Shown: in pieces, positions 16,685-24,630 of the stretch
Layout of the letters: each line of letters opens with the position of its first letter
Position numbering within the stretch: position 1 is the first letter of the stretch
Source of the DNA: Thermogemmatispora tikiterensis
GTDB taxonomy: Bacteria; Chloroflexota; Ktedonobacteria; Ktedonobacterales; Ktedonobacteraceae
Reading direction: 5' to 3'
DNA length: 64,000 nucleotides
NCBI RefSeq assembly: GCF_003268475.1
Contig: NZ_MCIF01000002.1
Location: 4,157,744-4,221,743 of the forward strand
Made by a program: the position numbers and the translations under genes
Notes under the pieces: model-generated
Told to the model about the DNA's origin: nothing
Databases searched by the model: none
What the model saw: only the letters and a program-made list of their open reading frames with translations

Positions 16685-18856
16685 TCAGGTGAGCGTGCAG
16701 CTCTGGCCGTTCAAGGTGAATGAACCTGGCGCAGGGTTACTGGTGGTCCAGCTTCCATTGAAGCCCAGCGTTGTCGCGGTACCTGGAGCCAGAACCGCAT
16801 TATAGCTCAGGCTGCTAGCGCTCACCAGGTTCCCCTGCTGGCTGAAGGTAGCATTCCAGCCCTGAGTGACCGTTTGGCCGGCACTGAAGACAAAGGTCAG
16901 CGTCCAGCCGTTGATTGTGGTTGTCCCGCTGTTCGTCAAGGTGATGCTGGCCGTGAAGCCACCGGGCCACTGGCTGGTGACGCTATAGCTCACGCGGCAG
17001 GCGTTGCCCGTCGTTGTCGCTGTCGGCGTAGGGGTGGGCGTTGTTGTAGGCTGCGCTGTCGGTGTTGAGGTGGGCGCAGGCGTAGGAGTAGTCGTCGTGC
17101 CACCACCGGTCACCTGGGGTCCCACCTCCAGCTTGAGCGTATCATACATAGCGCCACCGCCGCTGCTGACCGAAGTCATTACGAAGGCCACCGTATTGCT
17201 GCCGACCTTCAGCAGCGAGGCCGGGAAGCTAAAGACCATCAAATGGTAGTAGCCGCTCTGGTTAGCGCTGCGGTAAATTGCCGCATCATTAGTGTAAGCG
17301 GGATAGCTGCCGATGGCTGTCCCGTTGACACGGATCGTCACAGCGGCGGTGCGTGTCATGCCGGCCAGCGCCACCGTCAGATGAGCGTCGCCGCTGTAGC
17401 TTTGGCTCAAAGAGAAGTTGACATTCCAGGTCCCGACCGCCGTCTGAGCATAATACCAGTCGTTTGCTGGCGTGCTGGAGCCGATAGTGTAGGTCAGATT
17501 TGCTGGGACCTGGTTCCAAAGACCATACTGGCGCGGCAGATTGCCCAGACGGAACTCCGCCGCCTTGCGGTCCGCGGTACCGATTTGCCAGAGGAGGGTG
17601 CTGTAGCGCACTGGCGTCCAGGTCAGGGTTCCCAGGTTGGTACTCGTACCGCTGACGTTCACATTATCCAGCTCGTACTGATCGGTGATATCCCCGATAC
17701 TGCCACCGTTGGCCCAGGCATAGAGACTATAGCTGCCAGGACGCACCTGGCGAAGGGTGAAGTTGCCAGCGCTATCGGCCACTGTCGTAAAGATGTAGCC
17801 AGCGCCCTGGGCGTAGACATCGCCGCCGGGTTGGGCCAGCGTAATCTGAGCGCCGGCGGCGGGACGCCCATCGGCCAGGTGCAGGGTACCCGTCACCGTG
17901 GTCCGGGTGAGCGGATAAGCCGGATTGGAGAGCCAGCTATAGGGCCACTGCTGCTGCTGGAGCGCGGCCTGGGTCTGGGCATCGCTGATGCTGCCATTGT
18001 TAAAGTAGACAAGCCAGGGACCGAAGAGCTTGCCGCTGGGGATCGTCACCTCTGGTGTGCCAAAATGTGCACTGATGAGCATATTCAGAACGACGGCATC
18101 GCCAGTACTGCTATCGACGTGAACCGTCAGATCCTGCTTCAGCGGCCCTCCGTTGTTGTACTCATGACTGGGAGAGATCAGCCAGACCCCGTAGCCGTTG
18201 CCATAGACACCGTGGAGCAAATCTTGACTCATCAAGTAGGTGGCCGCATCGTATTTCGTATAGATGGTACCATCACTGAGCTGATAGGTGGAGTCCTGCA
18301 GCTCGGTAGCCGACTGAATCTGGCTGAGCGTGGGGAAGGCGATCGCGGTCTCAACGCCGTTGTAGCCTGTGCGAAAGATCGAGCCGTCGACACGGTAGAG
18401 CGTGCGAAACTCGCCGACGGTCCCGATGCCGGTGGCCAGAAAGTAGGAGTAGAGGCCACTAACGCCACTGCGGACCACGTAGTGCAGCTCACCCCAGCTA
18501 CTGATGTAGGCGATATCGACCATGCTAGAGGTATTGGTCACGACAGTGAGCTGGGTGGGACTGAAGCCCGTGCCGCCGTTGATCGAGCTGTAAAAGCCCT
18601 TGGCTGGCCCAATCAGCTCCTTGCCCTGCCAGACCAGCGAATAGCCCGTCCCCGAACTGTTAAATTTGATCGTAAAGATGCCATTACTGATTGTGGCAGT
18701 CATGCCGGAAACACTGAGGGTCACGGGTGAAGCGGCGCGGGCCGGCTCTCCCTGCAACGCGGGCATTACGAGGCCCAAACCTGCAACGAGAACAAGGATC
18801 AGCAAACTGGAGAGCGCGCCCGGGAGGAGCATGAGACAAAGCCTGCGTCTGGACAT
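16685..18856 (-). CDS. Secreted rhamnogalacturonan lyase (PL4-like) with C-terminal CBM2
   Basis: A 723-aa exported enzyme. Residues 1-42 are a signal peptide with an RRR head, a long hydrophobic core and a cleavage-like site at ARAAS. Residues about 45-315 resemble the beta-sandwich catalytic domain of PL4 rhamnogalacturonan endolyases (WQGKELIGPAKGFYSSINGG; SHEYNNGGPLKQDL). A fibronectin-like module (about 320-400, VTGTLHLADGRPAAGAQITL) and a carbohydrate-binding module (about 415-580) follow in the PL4 order. A Thr/Pro-rich linker (583-618) leads to a CBM2 cellulose-binding domain (619-723) with QWPGGF and WTLTFVF motifs and a Cys pair. It should cleave the pectin backbone while held on cellulose-rich cell walls. 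Confidence 0.82.
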   Translation of the reverse strand: MSRRRLCLMLLPGALSSLLILVLVAGLGLVMPALQGEPARAASPVTLSVSGMTATISNGIFTIKFNSSGTGYSLVWQGKELIGPAKGFYSSINGGTGFSPTQLTVVTNTSSMVDIAYISSWGELHYVVRSGVSGLYSYFLATGIGTVGEFRTLYRVDGSIFRTGYNGVETAIAFPTLSQIQSATELQDSTYQLSDGTIYTKYDAATYLMSQDLLHGVYGNGYGVWLISPSHEYNNGGPLKQDLTVHVDSSTGDAVVLNMLISAHFGTPEVTIPSGKLFGPWLVYFNNGSISDAQTQAALQQQQWPYSWLSNPAYPLTRTTVTGTLHLADGRPAAGAQITLAQPGGDVYAQGAGYIFTTVADSAGNFTLRQVRPGSYSLYAWANGGSIGDITDQYELDNVNVSGTSTNLGTLTWTPVRYSTLLWQIGTADRKAAEFRLGNLPRQYGLWNQVPANLTYTIGSSTPANDWYYAQTAVGTWNVNFSLSQSYSGDAHLTVALAGMTRTAAVTIRVNGTAIGSYPAYTNDAAIYRSANQSGYYHLMVFSFPASLLKVGSNTVAFVMTSVSSGGGAMYDTLKLEVGPQVTGGGTTTTPTPAPTSTPTAQPTTTPTPTPTATTTGNACRVSYSVTSQWPGGFTASITLTNSGTTTINGWTLTFVFSAGQTVTQGWNATFSQQGNLVSASSLSYNAVLAPGTATTLGFNGSWTTSNPAPGSFTLNGQSCTLT

Positions 18857-19170
18857 GTTGCGATTCCTTTCTGAGGCAGACTGCTTTCATCCTGAAAAGC
18901 AGGCGTAACGCGGTTAACCAAGGCTCCCTGAAGTTGAGGAGGGGCCTGTTCTGGCCCTTTCTAGTCCTTCTCCCTGTACATAGAAAAGTATACATCAAAA
19001 GACTCGCGGCTGGCAGGAGGTGAGAAGAATGTCAGGCCAGGTAAAGGGTAGAAGGGCGTAGAGAGACGTTGACCTGCTTCATAAGCTTATCCTCATCCAA
19101 AGAAGGCGCTTTGGCTTCTGGGGAATCATTGAGAGCACAGAGAGAGCTGGAAAGGAGCTGGGATCATTTC
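18857..19170. other. Divergent intergenic region between the lyase gene and kptA
   Basis: This 314-bp stretch must carry the promoters of the lyase gene (minus) and of the kptA remnant (plus). I see a GGTTAACC palindrome near 18910 but no confident -35/-10 pair and no gene. Confidence 0.3.
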
Positions 19171-20032
19171 ATGAAGCAGAGAGGGGAGAGGTCTCTCGAT
19201 TATCGCAGTCTGAGCCGGACGGTGGCGCATGCCCTGCGCCATCAGCCGGCACTGTGTCAACGACCCCCCGGCTCAAGCCAGAGGCTTGCCCGCAGCCGCA
19301 GCGGCCCGGGCTTCAGGGCTGGTTGACAACAGCCCACTGCCCCGTAGGACAGCAAAGCCTTGTGACTGGGTTGACCCTCCCCCCGCCAGGTGGGGCGAAG
19401 CCGTTGCTGACTCACAGGTCAGTGCCTTGAAGCCTCATAGCACAAGGATACCAGGAGAGAGGCTGCTATCTCGACCCCCGGCAAAGAGCCAGGAGGGAGC
19501 CGCCTTCCTCCCCTGGATGAATCCAGGGGGCCCCGGCGGCATACCTTTATGGACTCCAGCTAGATGAAGAGGGCTGGGTCCCGGTCGCTGAGCTGCTGCG
19601 GGCCTTGCGCCAGCACCGGGCGAGCTGGCGCGACGTGCGAGAGGAAGATCTAGAGATCATGATAGCCAGTGCGGAGAAGCAGCGCTACGAACTGCGCGAT
19701 GGCAAGATACGGGCCCTCTACGGGCATTCGCTGCCGCGTCGTCTGCCCAAACAAGAAGCCATCCCGCCAGAGATCCTCTATCACGGAACCTCGCCGGCGG
19801 TGCTCCCCGCCATCCAACGTGAGGGACTCAAACCGATGCGCCGGCAATATGTGCATCTCTCTCCGCAGATATCGCTACCGCCAGACAGGTTAGTGGGCGC
19901 CGAACAGCGCAGCCTGTGGTGCTGGAAGTGCGCGCGCGTGAGGCCAGCGAACATGGTATCCGTTTCTACCAGGGGAACGACCAGGTCTGGCTGGCCGATG
20001 CCATTCCGCCGGCCTTTATCCGCTTCCCCTGA
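19171..20032 (+). pseudogene. kptA: Broken kptA (RNA 2'-phosphotransferase): element insertion plus frameshift
   Basis: The KptA/Tpt1 family removes the 2'-phosphate left by RNA ligation, transferring it to NAD+. The N-terminal piece starts at the ATG at 19171 and reads SLSRTVAHALRHQPAL, including the catalytic Arg-His pair. The frame breaks at 19254/19255 and resumes at 19548 with YGLQLDEEGWVPVAELL. Removing the 293 bp between restores the frame exactly. The body then has GHSLP, LYHGTS, GLKPMRRQYVHLSP. At 19868/19869 one base is missing (CAGAT where CAGGAT would keep frame), and the family sequence continues in the next frame as DIATARQV, HGIRFYQGNDQVWLADAIPP, ending at TGA 20030-20032. Two lesions make the gene non-functional unless the frameshift is a sequence error and the element excises. 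Confidence 0.85.
19255..19547 (+). mobile_element. IS200/IS605-like palindrome-ended non-autonomous element inserted in kptA
   Basis: About 293 bp interrupt kptA; one T shared by both sides makes the exact edge ambiguous by 1 nt. The left end has CAAGCC-AGA-GGCTTG (19274-19288) inside a larger TGTCAAC (19255-19261)/GTTGACA (19322-19328) pairing. The right end has CCCCTGGAT-GA-ATCCAGGGG (19510-19529) inside GCCGCC (19499-19504)/GGCGGC (19535-19540). Subterminal hairpins, no terminal inverted repeats and no target duplication are the marks of IS200/IS605 elements. There is no tnpA or tnpB, so it would have to be moved in trans. The right end may correspond to a TnpB guide-RNA scaffold. Confidence 0.7.
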
Positions 20033-20134
20033 CTGAGCAAATGAGAGCGCTGGTCAGCGCGTGTCGCCCCTGTGTGCTCGTAGCTGTCCCCTCACGCCCT
20101 CACCGTATCTATCGCGGCCAGCCGACTGGGAGCA

Positions 20135-20199
20135 GAGACAACAGCCTGCTCAAACCGCGTCTGTTGAGCCAGGCTGTTGTCTCCAGGAGCCTCTTTTTT
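20135..20199 (+). terminator. Strong rho-independent terminator after kptA
   Basis: The stem pairs GAGACAACAGCCTG (from 20135) with CAGGCTGTTGTCTC (to 20183) and extends by CTCAA/TTGAG with a one-base bulge, giving about 19 bp. A run of six T follows at 20194-20199. It is about 100 bp beyond the kptA remnant. No gene lies in 20033-20340. Confidence 0.85.
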
Positions 20200-20340
20200 G
20201 CGTGTTCCCTATGAATCAATGGATGCAAGATAGGCTCTGCTGCGGTTATCCTTAATGGGAAAGAAAAATCTGCAACGTCTTCCCCATGAGGAGGAGAAAC
20301 AGAGTGACCGGTGTGGCACAGGAAAAGGAGCGTGACAGGT

Positions 20341-20892
20341 ATGATGACCGGTTATCAGATCTCGCAGCACTCGTGGTGGATACTGGCCATACGCGGAGTA
20401 GCAGCCATTCTCTTCGGTATTGCAGCTCTGCTCTGGCCTCATCTGACTCTTCTGGTATTGATTTACCTCTTCGGTGCCTATGCCCTTGTTGATGGTCTTG
20501 TCGCCGTGGCGGTGGCGCTCCAGGAGCGCAACATTGTTGGCCACTGGTGGATTCTGCTGATTGAAGGGCTGGCCGGCATTGTGGTGGGCCTGCTGGCCTT
20601 CTTCTGGCCGGGCATTACAGCCCTGGTCTTGCTCACCCTGATAGCCATCTGGGCCATCTTCACGGGCGTGATTGAGGTGGCGGCGGCCCTGAGTTTCCGA
20701 CGTGCGTTCGGCCTGGAATGGACGCTGGTCCTGGGTGGCGTGGCCTCCATTCTCTTAGGGATTGCCCTGGCTGTGAGTCCTGCGGCTGGCTTACTGGCAC
20801 TGGTCTGGCTGATTGGTCTCTACGCCATTGTCTTTGGCGTCCTGCTGCTCATCCGGGCCTTCCAGTTCCGCTCCGTGCTCTCCTCGTGGTGA
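20341..20892 (+). CDS. HdeD-like DUF308 membrane protein
   Basis: A 183-aa protein with six evenly spaced transmembrane helices and the repeated pairs typical of the HdeD/DUF308 family (WWILAIRGVAAILFGIAALL; WWILLIEGLAGIVVGLLAFF; WTLVLGGVASILLGIALAV), that is, three copies of a two-helix unit. E. coli HdeD is linked to acid resistance at high cell density, but the molecular activity of the family is unknown. The ATG at 20341 has AAGGAG 10 nt upstream; an ATG directly follows it as an alternative. The gene is monocistronic, between a strong terminator and a new promoter. Confidence 0.85.
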   Translation: MMTGYQISQHSWWILAIRGVAAILFGIAALLWPHLTLLVLIYLFGAYALVDGLVAVAVALQERNIVGHWWILLIEGLAGIVVGLLAFFWPGITALVLLTLIAIWAIFTGVIEVAAALSFRRAFGLEWTLVLGGVASILLGIALAVSPAAGLLALVWLIGLYAIVFGVLLLIRAFQFRSVLSSW

Positions 20893-20978
20893 GGGAGAGC
20901 GCGGAGGGTCTGGGGGGGTGGGAGCCAGGCCCGCCCAGGCCCGCTCTGCAAGGAGGTCCCCAACAAGTCCTATGCCCT

Positions 20979-21007
20979 TTGTCCGCTCTGACACGCTTTG
21001 ATATAAT
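20979..21007 (+). promoter_or_regulatory. Promoter of the transglutaminase-like membrane protein gene
   Basis: A perfect -10 TATAAT lies at 21002-21007 with TTGTCC (20979-20984) 17 nt upstream. The predicted start is about 55 bp before the ATG at 21068. Confidence 0.5.
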
Positions 21008-21067
21008 GCCCTCATCTCACAGCACATTCTCCTGGTGCAAAGCAAGCAAGGGGCGAGAAAAAAGGCA

Positions 21068-22159
21068 ATGGCCAGAAAGATCATCGTGCTGTTGCTGGCA
21101 GTCAGCGGACTGGCGGGCCTGGGGCTGGGCTATGTCTGGGGCGGCTTGCAGAGCTATGCCCACTATCAGCAGGCGAGTCTGGCGGATCGCCAACACTGTG
21201 GTGGCCAGCTCCCGGTACGTATTTGCGTGAATGCTCCCCAGGAAGTGTTTTCCGCCTTTTATCCCTCTTACCTGCACACCGGGAGCCCTGTCGTGGAGGT
21301 ACTCTTCAGCAGCCTGGCTGGCCCGCAGCCACTGCGTATCAGCGTAGCCATCGCGGGCTTTTCACAGACGGAGACACGCACGGTGAGTGCGGTAGAGCGG
21401 ATGCAGAGCGCTGGTTTTGTGCCACCGCTGCTGGATGGGGTCTTGCAAAGGCTGACCAGTGATCGTCAGGCCCAGGTGCAGGTGACGGTCGCCGATGTGC
21501 GCGGTACGCGCTATTACAGCAATGCCATCCCCTTGCAGCTCCATTCGCGGCGCCTGATGGCCTGGTCGGCGGCCAATCGCTTACGCATCGCGGCCTGGAT
21601 AACGCCGACTGCTTCCGCGGTCGAGGAGCTGGTAACGCGCGCGATGGCCTATCTTCCTCAGCAACCGCCGCCGGCTCCCCTGGCGATGACGGGCTACTCG
21701 GGGACGATTCTGCGCCAGGTGCTTGATCAGGTCGATGCCATCTTCGATGCCCTACGACTTGACTATGGCCTGCGTTGTCAGCGCCAGGGTGTCCCCTATG
21801 CTGGACCGGAGAGCACAGCCTCGGCAACTCAGGCCATTCGCCTTCCTTCCGAGATCCTCCAGCAGGGTAGTGGCTCGGATATCGAGGTAACTCTCTTGCT
21901 GGCTTCGGCGGTGGAAAGTATTGGCCTGCATGCTGTCATTGTAGTGCTGCCCGATCGCACTTTACTCGGGGTAGCGCTCTCCCCCGATGAACAGGGTTTT
22001 GGTTACTGGGATGCAAGTCAGCTAAGCGCTGCTATGACAGGCGATGCCGTGAATATTGCCAGCGATGCGCTCTATGCTAAGGAAGAGAAGCAGGATGCTG
22101 TCATCGACAGGATTCTGATTTCTGAGGCTCGCCATGCCGGCGTTGAGCCGATGCTCTAG
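21068..22159 (+). CDS. Membrane-anchored protein with inactive transglutaminase-like domain
   Basis: A 363-aa protein anchored by one N-terminal helix (IIVLLLAVSGLAGLGLGYVWGG). The middle part looks like beta-rich extracytoplasmic sequence. The C-terminal part (about residues 205-345) resembles a transglutaminase-like fold as found in bacterial membrane proteins: AIRLPSEILQQGSGSDIEVTL followed by LLASAVESIGLHAVIVVLPD. In active relatives the first motif is GNC or GDC and the second is GHxF; here they read GSD and DRTL, so both the catalytic Cys and His are missing. It probably binds rather than cuts peptide. I start at ATG 21068 rather than the in-frame GTG at 21035. It is paired with the double-FHA membrane protein. 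Confidence 0.6.
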   Translation: MARKIIVLLLAVSGLAGLGLGYVWGGLQSYAHYQQASLADRQHCGGQLPVRICVNAPQEVFSAFYPSYLHTGSPVVEVLFSSLAGPQPLRISVAIAGFSQTETRTVSAVERMQSAGFVPPLLDGVLQRLTSDRQAQVQVTVADVRGTRYYSNAIPLQLHSRRLMAWSAANRLRIAAWITPTASAVEELVTRAMAYLPQQPPPAPLAMTGYSGTILRQVLDQVDAIFDALRLDYGLRCQRQGVPYAGPESTASATQAIRLPSEILQQGSGSDIEVTLLLASAVESIGLHAVIVVLPDRTLLGVALSPDEQGFGYWDASQLSAAMTGDAVNIASDALYAKEEKQDAVIDRILISEARHAGVEPML

Positions 22160-22262
22160 AGCGATGGGGCGTGTGTAAGGAGGGAGTGCTACGAGTAGCA
22201 TTGCTTTCCCTGAATGGTTTAGCTTCGGTTGCTACGGTGGCCTCCTCTGTTGCTTGTTGACG

Positions 22263-23636
22263 ATGGCCGGAGAGGTCGCCTATAAGCTGCTGGGCCGCCG
22301 CGGAACGAGACGCCAGCTTGCTGGAGCGCTGCTGGTGGGGGTGTTATCTGCTCTGTTGATTGCTCCCGCCCTTATCTGGTTTTATCTGCGTTTTATACCT
22401 CTGCAACCAGTACTCCCGCCCGCCGAGGTAGCGGCCATGCTGGCCTATGTGGCCTTGTGTGGTTGGGGGCTGCCTCTGACCACGGCCCTGGGATACGGCC
22501 TCTTCGCGACCCCTCTTTCCGTCGCGCTCCAAGGGACCCGCGCCTTGACGCGCAACCTGAGTGCTCCCCAGATGGCTGCATCTCCGGCTCCCTACGCGCC
22601 TCATCCGCCTGGCGTGACTGCTCCTTTTGTCTTCAATGCCGACACCCCTTGGGGGTGGCTGGAACATCGCAATGGCCGCTTGCAGGGTCAGCGGTTGGCT
22701 CTGACGCGCGCTTTTGTACGTCTGGGGCGCGGAGAAGAAAACGATATCTGGCTCGATGATGATCTGGCCTCGCGCTATCACGCCGAACTGATCTGGGATA
22801 ATGGCCAGGTGTATGTGGTTGACTGCCACAGCCTGAACGGTGTCTTTCTCAATGGACAGCGCGTCTCTGGTTCTGCCCCCGTGCACTCGGGCGATATGCT
22901 GGAGATCGGCTCCCTGCGCTTCCTCTTTGAAGTGGCCACGCCGCCGCGCGCGGCGGCCCCGACTGATGATGATCCTTTGTTGCGCCATCCTCATCCACTG
23001 CGTCCGGTGCGCCTGCGCAAGAGCGAGGCCGCTTCGCCAGTCACAGCGCCGCCGGTGACGCCCCCAATGCTAACCACGGCCTGGGAGCCTCCATTTGAGG
23101 CCGGGCCCGCGCTCGACGAGCTGCAAACCTCGCTCCGGCAGACGCCGCTGCCCTCGTTCTCAGAGGCCCCCCAGACCGTCACCACACCCTCGGAGGCTCT
23201 GCCGGCGATGCGCACGGTGACCCATCTCTTGCTCATCTGCAATGGGACCCTGGTGGGCCGCAGCTTCGTGTGTAACGGGCCGGCCCTGGTGATCGGTGCT
23301 GATCCGGGCTGCGAGGTCTGCCTCCCAGATCCTTCCCTGGCCCCGCGTCACGCTCTCTTGCTGGTACGCTCTGAGAGCCTCTATCTCCAGGATCTGACCG
23401 ATGGTGCGACGCTGGTGAATGGTGAGCCGCTCAGCGGGCCACGCTTGCTGGAAAGTGGTGATCTGTTGCAGTTAGGGGCCGTGTTGCTTCAATACAGACC
23501 CCTGGTCAGCTCGCCAGTAGCGGGCCCGAGTGCGGGAGCCTCCGCCTCCAATGAATCGCTCTTTTCTGCGGCCCAGCCGCAGCTACAGTCACCGGTGCAG
23601 CCGCAAGCACAGCCGTTCTGGCCCCCAGAACATTGA
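22263..23636 (+). CDS. Double FHA-domain membrane protein
   Basis: The protein has two TM helices near the N terminus (LAGALLVGVLSALLIAPALIWFYL and a second around ALCGWGLPLTTALGYGLF), then two FHA domains. The first has VRLGRGEENDIWLDD, SRYHAELIW, DCHSLNGVFLNGQRV and is complete. The second has LVIGADPGCEVCLPD, PRHALLLV, DGATLVNGEPL; it lacks the usual Gly-Arg-Ser pattern and may be degenerate. FHA domains bind phosphothreonine, so it likely docks phosphorylated partners at the membrane. The start is uncertain: the frame is open upstream to at least 22182 and encodes a hydrophobic segment, but no ATG or GTG is available there. TTG at 22254 is an alternative to ATG 22263. Confidence 0.75.
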   Translation: MAGEVAYKLLGRRGTRRQLAGALLVGVLSALLIAPALIWFYLRFIPLQPVLPPAEVAAMLAYVALCGWGLPLTTALGYGLFATPLSVALQGTRALTRNLSAPQMAASPAPYAPHPPGVTAPFVFNADTPWGWLEHRNGRLQGQRLALTRAFVRLGRGEENDIWLDDDLASRYHAELIWDNGQVYVVDCHSLNGVFLNGQRVSGSAPVHSGDMLEIGSLRFLFEVATPPRAAAPTDDDPLLRHPHPLRPVRLRKSEAASPVTAPPVTPPMLTTAWEPPFEAGPALDELQTSLRQTPLPSFSEAPQTVTTPSEALPAMRTVTHLLLICNGTLVGRSFVCNGPALVIGADPGCEVCLPDPSLAPRHALLLVRSESLYLQDLTDGATLVNGEPLSGPRLLESGDLLQLGAVLLQYRPLVSSPVAGPSAGASASNESLFSAAQPQLQSPVQPQAQPFWPPEH

Positions 23637-23659
23637 GTCTTGCTGGCGTCCGCTCCGCC

Positions 23660-24412
23660 CTACCAATCCAGGCGGATCTGGGCGGCGGCGTTGCGAGCGA
23701 GCAGCGGCTTGCCCTGACCCGGGTAGAGATAGTAAATCTGCAGATCACGCAGCACGCGCAGCGTCTCCTGCTGGCCCCGCTGGTCGCTGCTGGCGTGGAG
23801 GATGGGCATCCCTCCCTCGGTCGTGCTGATCGCGGCCCCTCCGATTAACTCCCAGGAAAAAGGATTATAGAGGCAGAAATGGCCGCGCGCCGCTCCACTG
23901 GTGGCGATCACGCGCCAATCCTCGTGGCGTGGCAGGCCGCCGACATCTTGTAGCCAGATACTGATCTGGCGTAGATGGGGGGTGGTGAGAGCGAGCAAGG
24001 CGTCGAACGAGAATAGCTCACCGGTGCGAAAGGGTAGAGAAATGCTCAGATTTCCGCCTTCGTTCCCTCGGCCTTCCTCGCCCAGGGAGGAAGCACGGCG
24101 CCTCATCTTGGAGAGCGCGGCGACTGGCGCCGCACAGCGCTGACGCAGCGTCTCGATACCCCCGCTTTGGTTTGTCTCCAGGCTGGTCAGCACGATCAGA
24201 TCGATATCGGCGGGTGAGCGCTTCAAAAAGCGCTCGATGTAATACAGGATCAACTGTCCATTTAAGGAGGAGCGAGGATCGACGACCACCAGGCCGTCAT
24301 CGTCGATCAGGTAGGTATTGAGCATGCCAAAGCGGTCGGTGATCGTATGCACCTGGCGAAGCTTCTGGGCGGTCCGGGTCGGGGCTTCCTGGCCGGGCGA
24401 AATAGCAGTCAT
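23660..24412 (-). CDS. Degenerate metallo-beta-lactamase-fold protein
   Basis: A 250-aa protein with the overall MBL layout: FGMLNTYLIDDDGLVVVDPRSS matches the early strands and IDLIVLTSLETNQSGGIETL aligns with the zinc-motif strand ILTHxHxDHxGGI. At that place the ligands are replaced (SLETNQ for HxHxDH), and the later His region reads SGAARGHFCLYNP. It therefore probably does not bind two metal ions and may be non-catalytic. GGAG lies 8 nt before the ATG. It converges on the double-FHA gene with 23 bp between the stops and may be functionally unrelated to it. Confidence 0.65.
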   Translation of the reverse strand: MTAISPGQEAPTRTAQKLRQVHTITDRFGMLNTYLIDDDGLVVVDPRSSLNGQLILYYIERFLKRSPADIDLIVLTSLETNQSGGIETLRQRCAAPVAALSKMRRRASSLGEEGRGNEGGNLSISLPFRTGELFSFDALLALTTPHLRQISIWLQDVGGLPRHEDWRVIATSGAARGHFCLYNPFSWELIGGAAISTTEGGMPILHASSDQRGQQETLRVLRDLQIYYLYPGQGKPLLARNAAAQIRLDW

Positions 24413-24630
24413 GCGTCTCTCTCCTCTGATAGCGCGATAGCTGCCTTTCCTATCCTATCACTCAGGTCAAGTGAGGACGGAGCCATCAGGCTATGTTGCC
24501 GCTGTCTCTCTTACTCAGAGTGGTGGCTAGAAGATCGGTGCTAAGGACGGGAGCAGCGGCAATGTGGTATACTTGGAATAATCGGTCTTATGCCTGATCA
24601 TGGAACCTCATTGAGGGAGTTCATCAAGCA

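Noticed and set aside
17243..18730. A 495-codon open frame (+) opposite the polysaccharide lyase
   Set aside because: It is the antisense shadow of the PL4 gene, which has a signal peptide, recognisable modules and an RBS.
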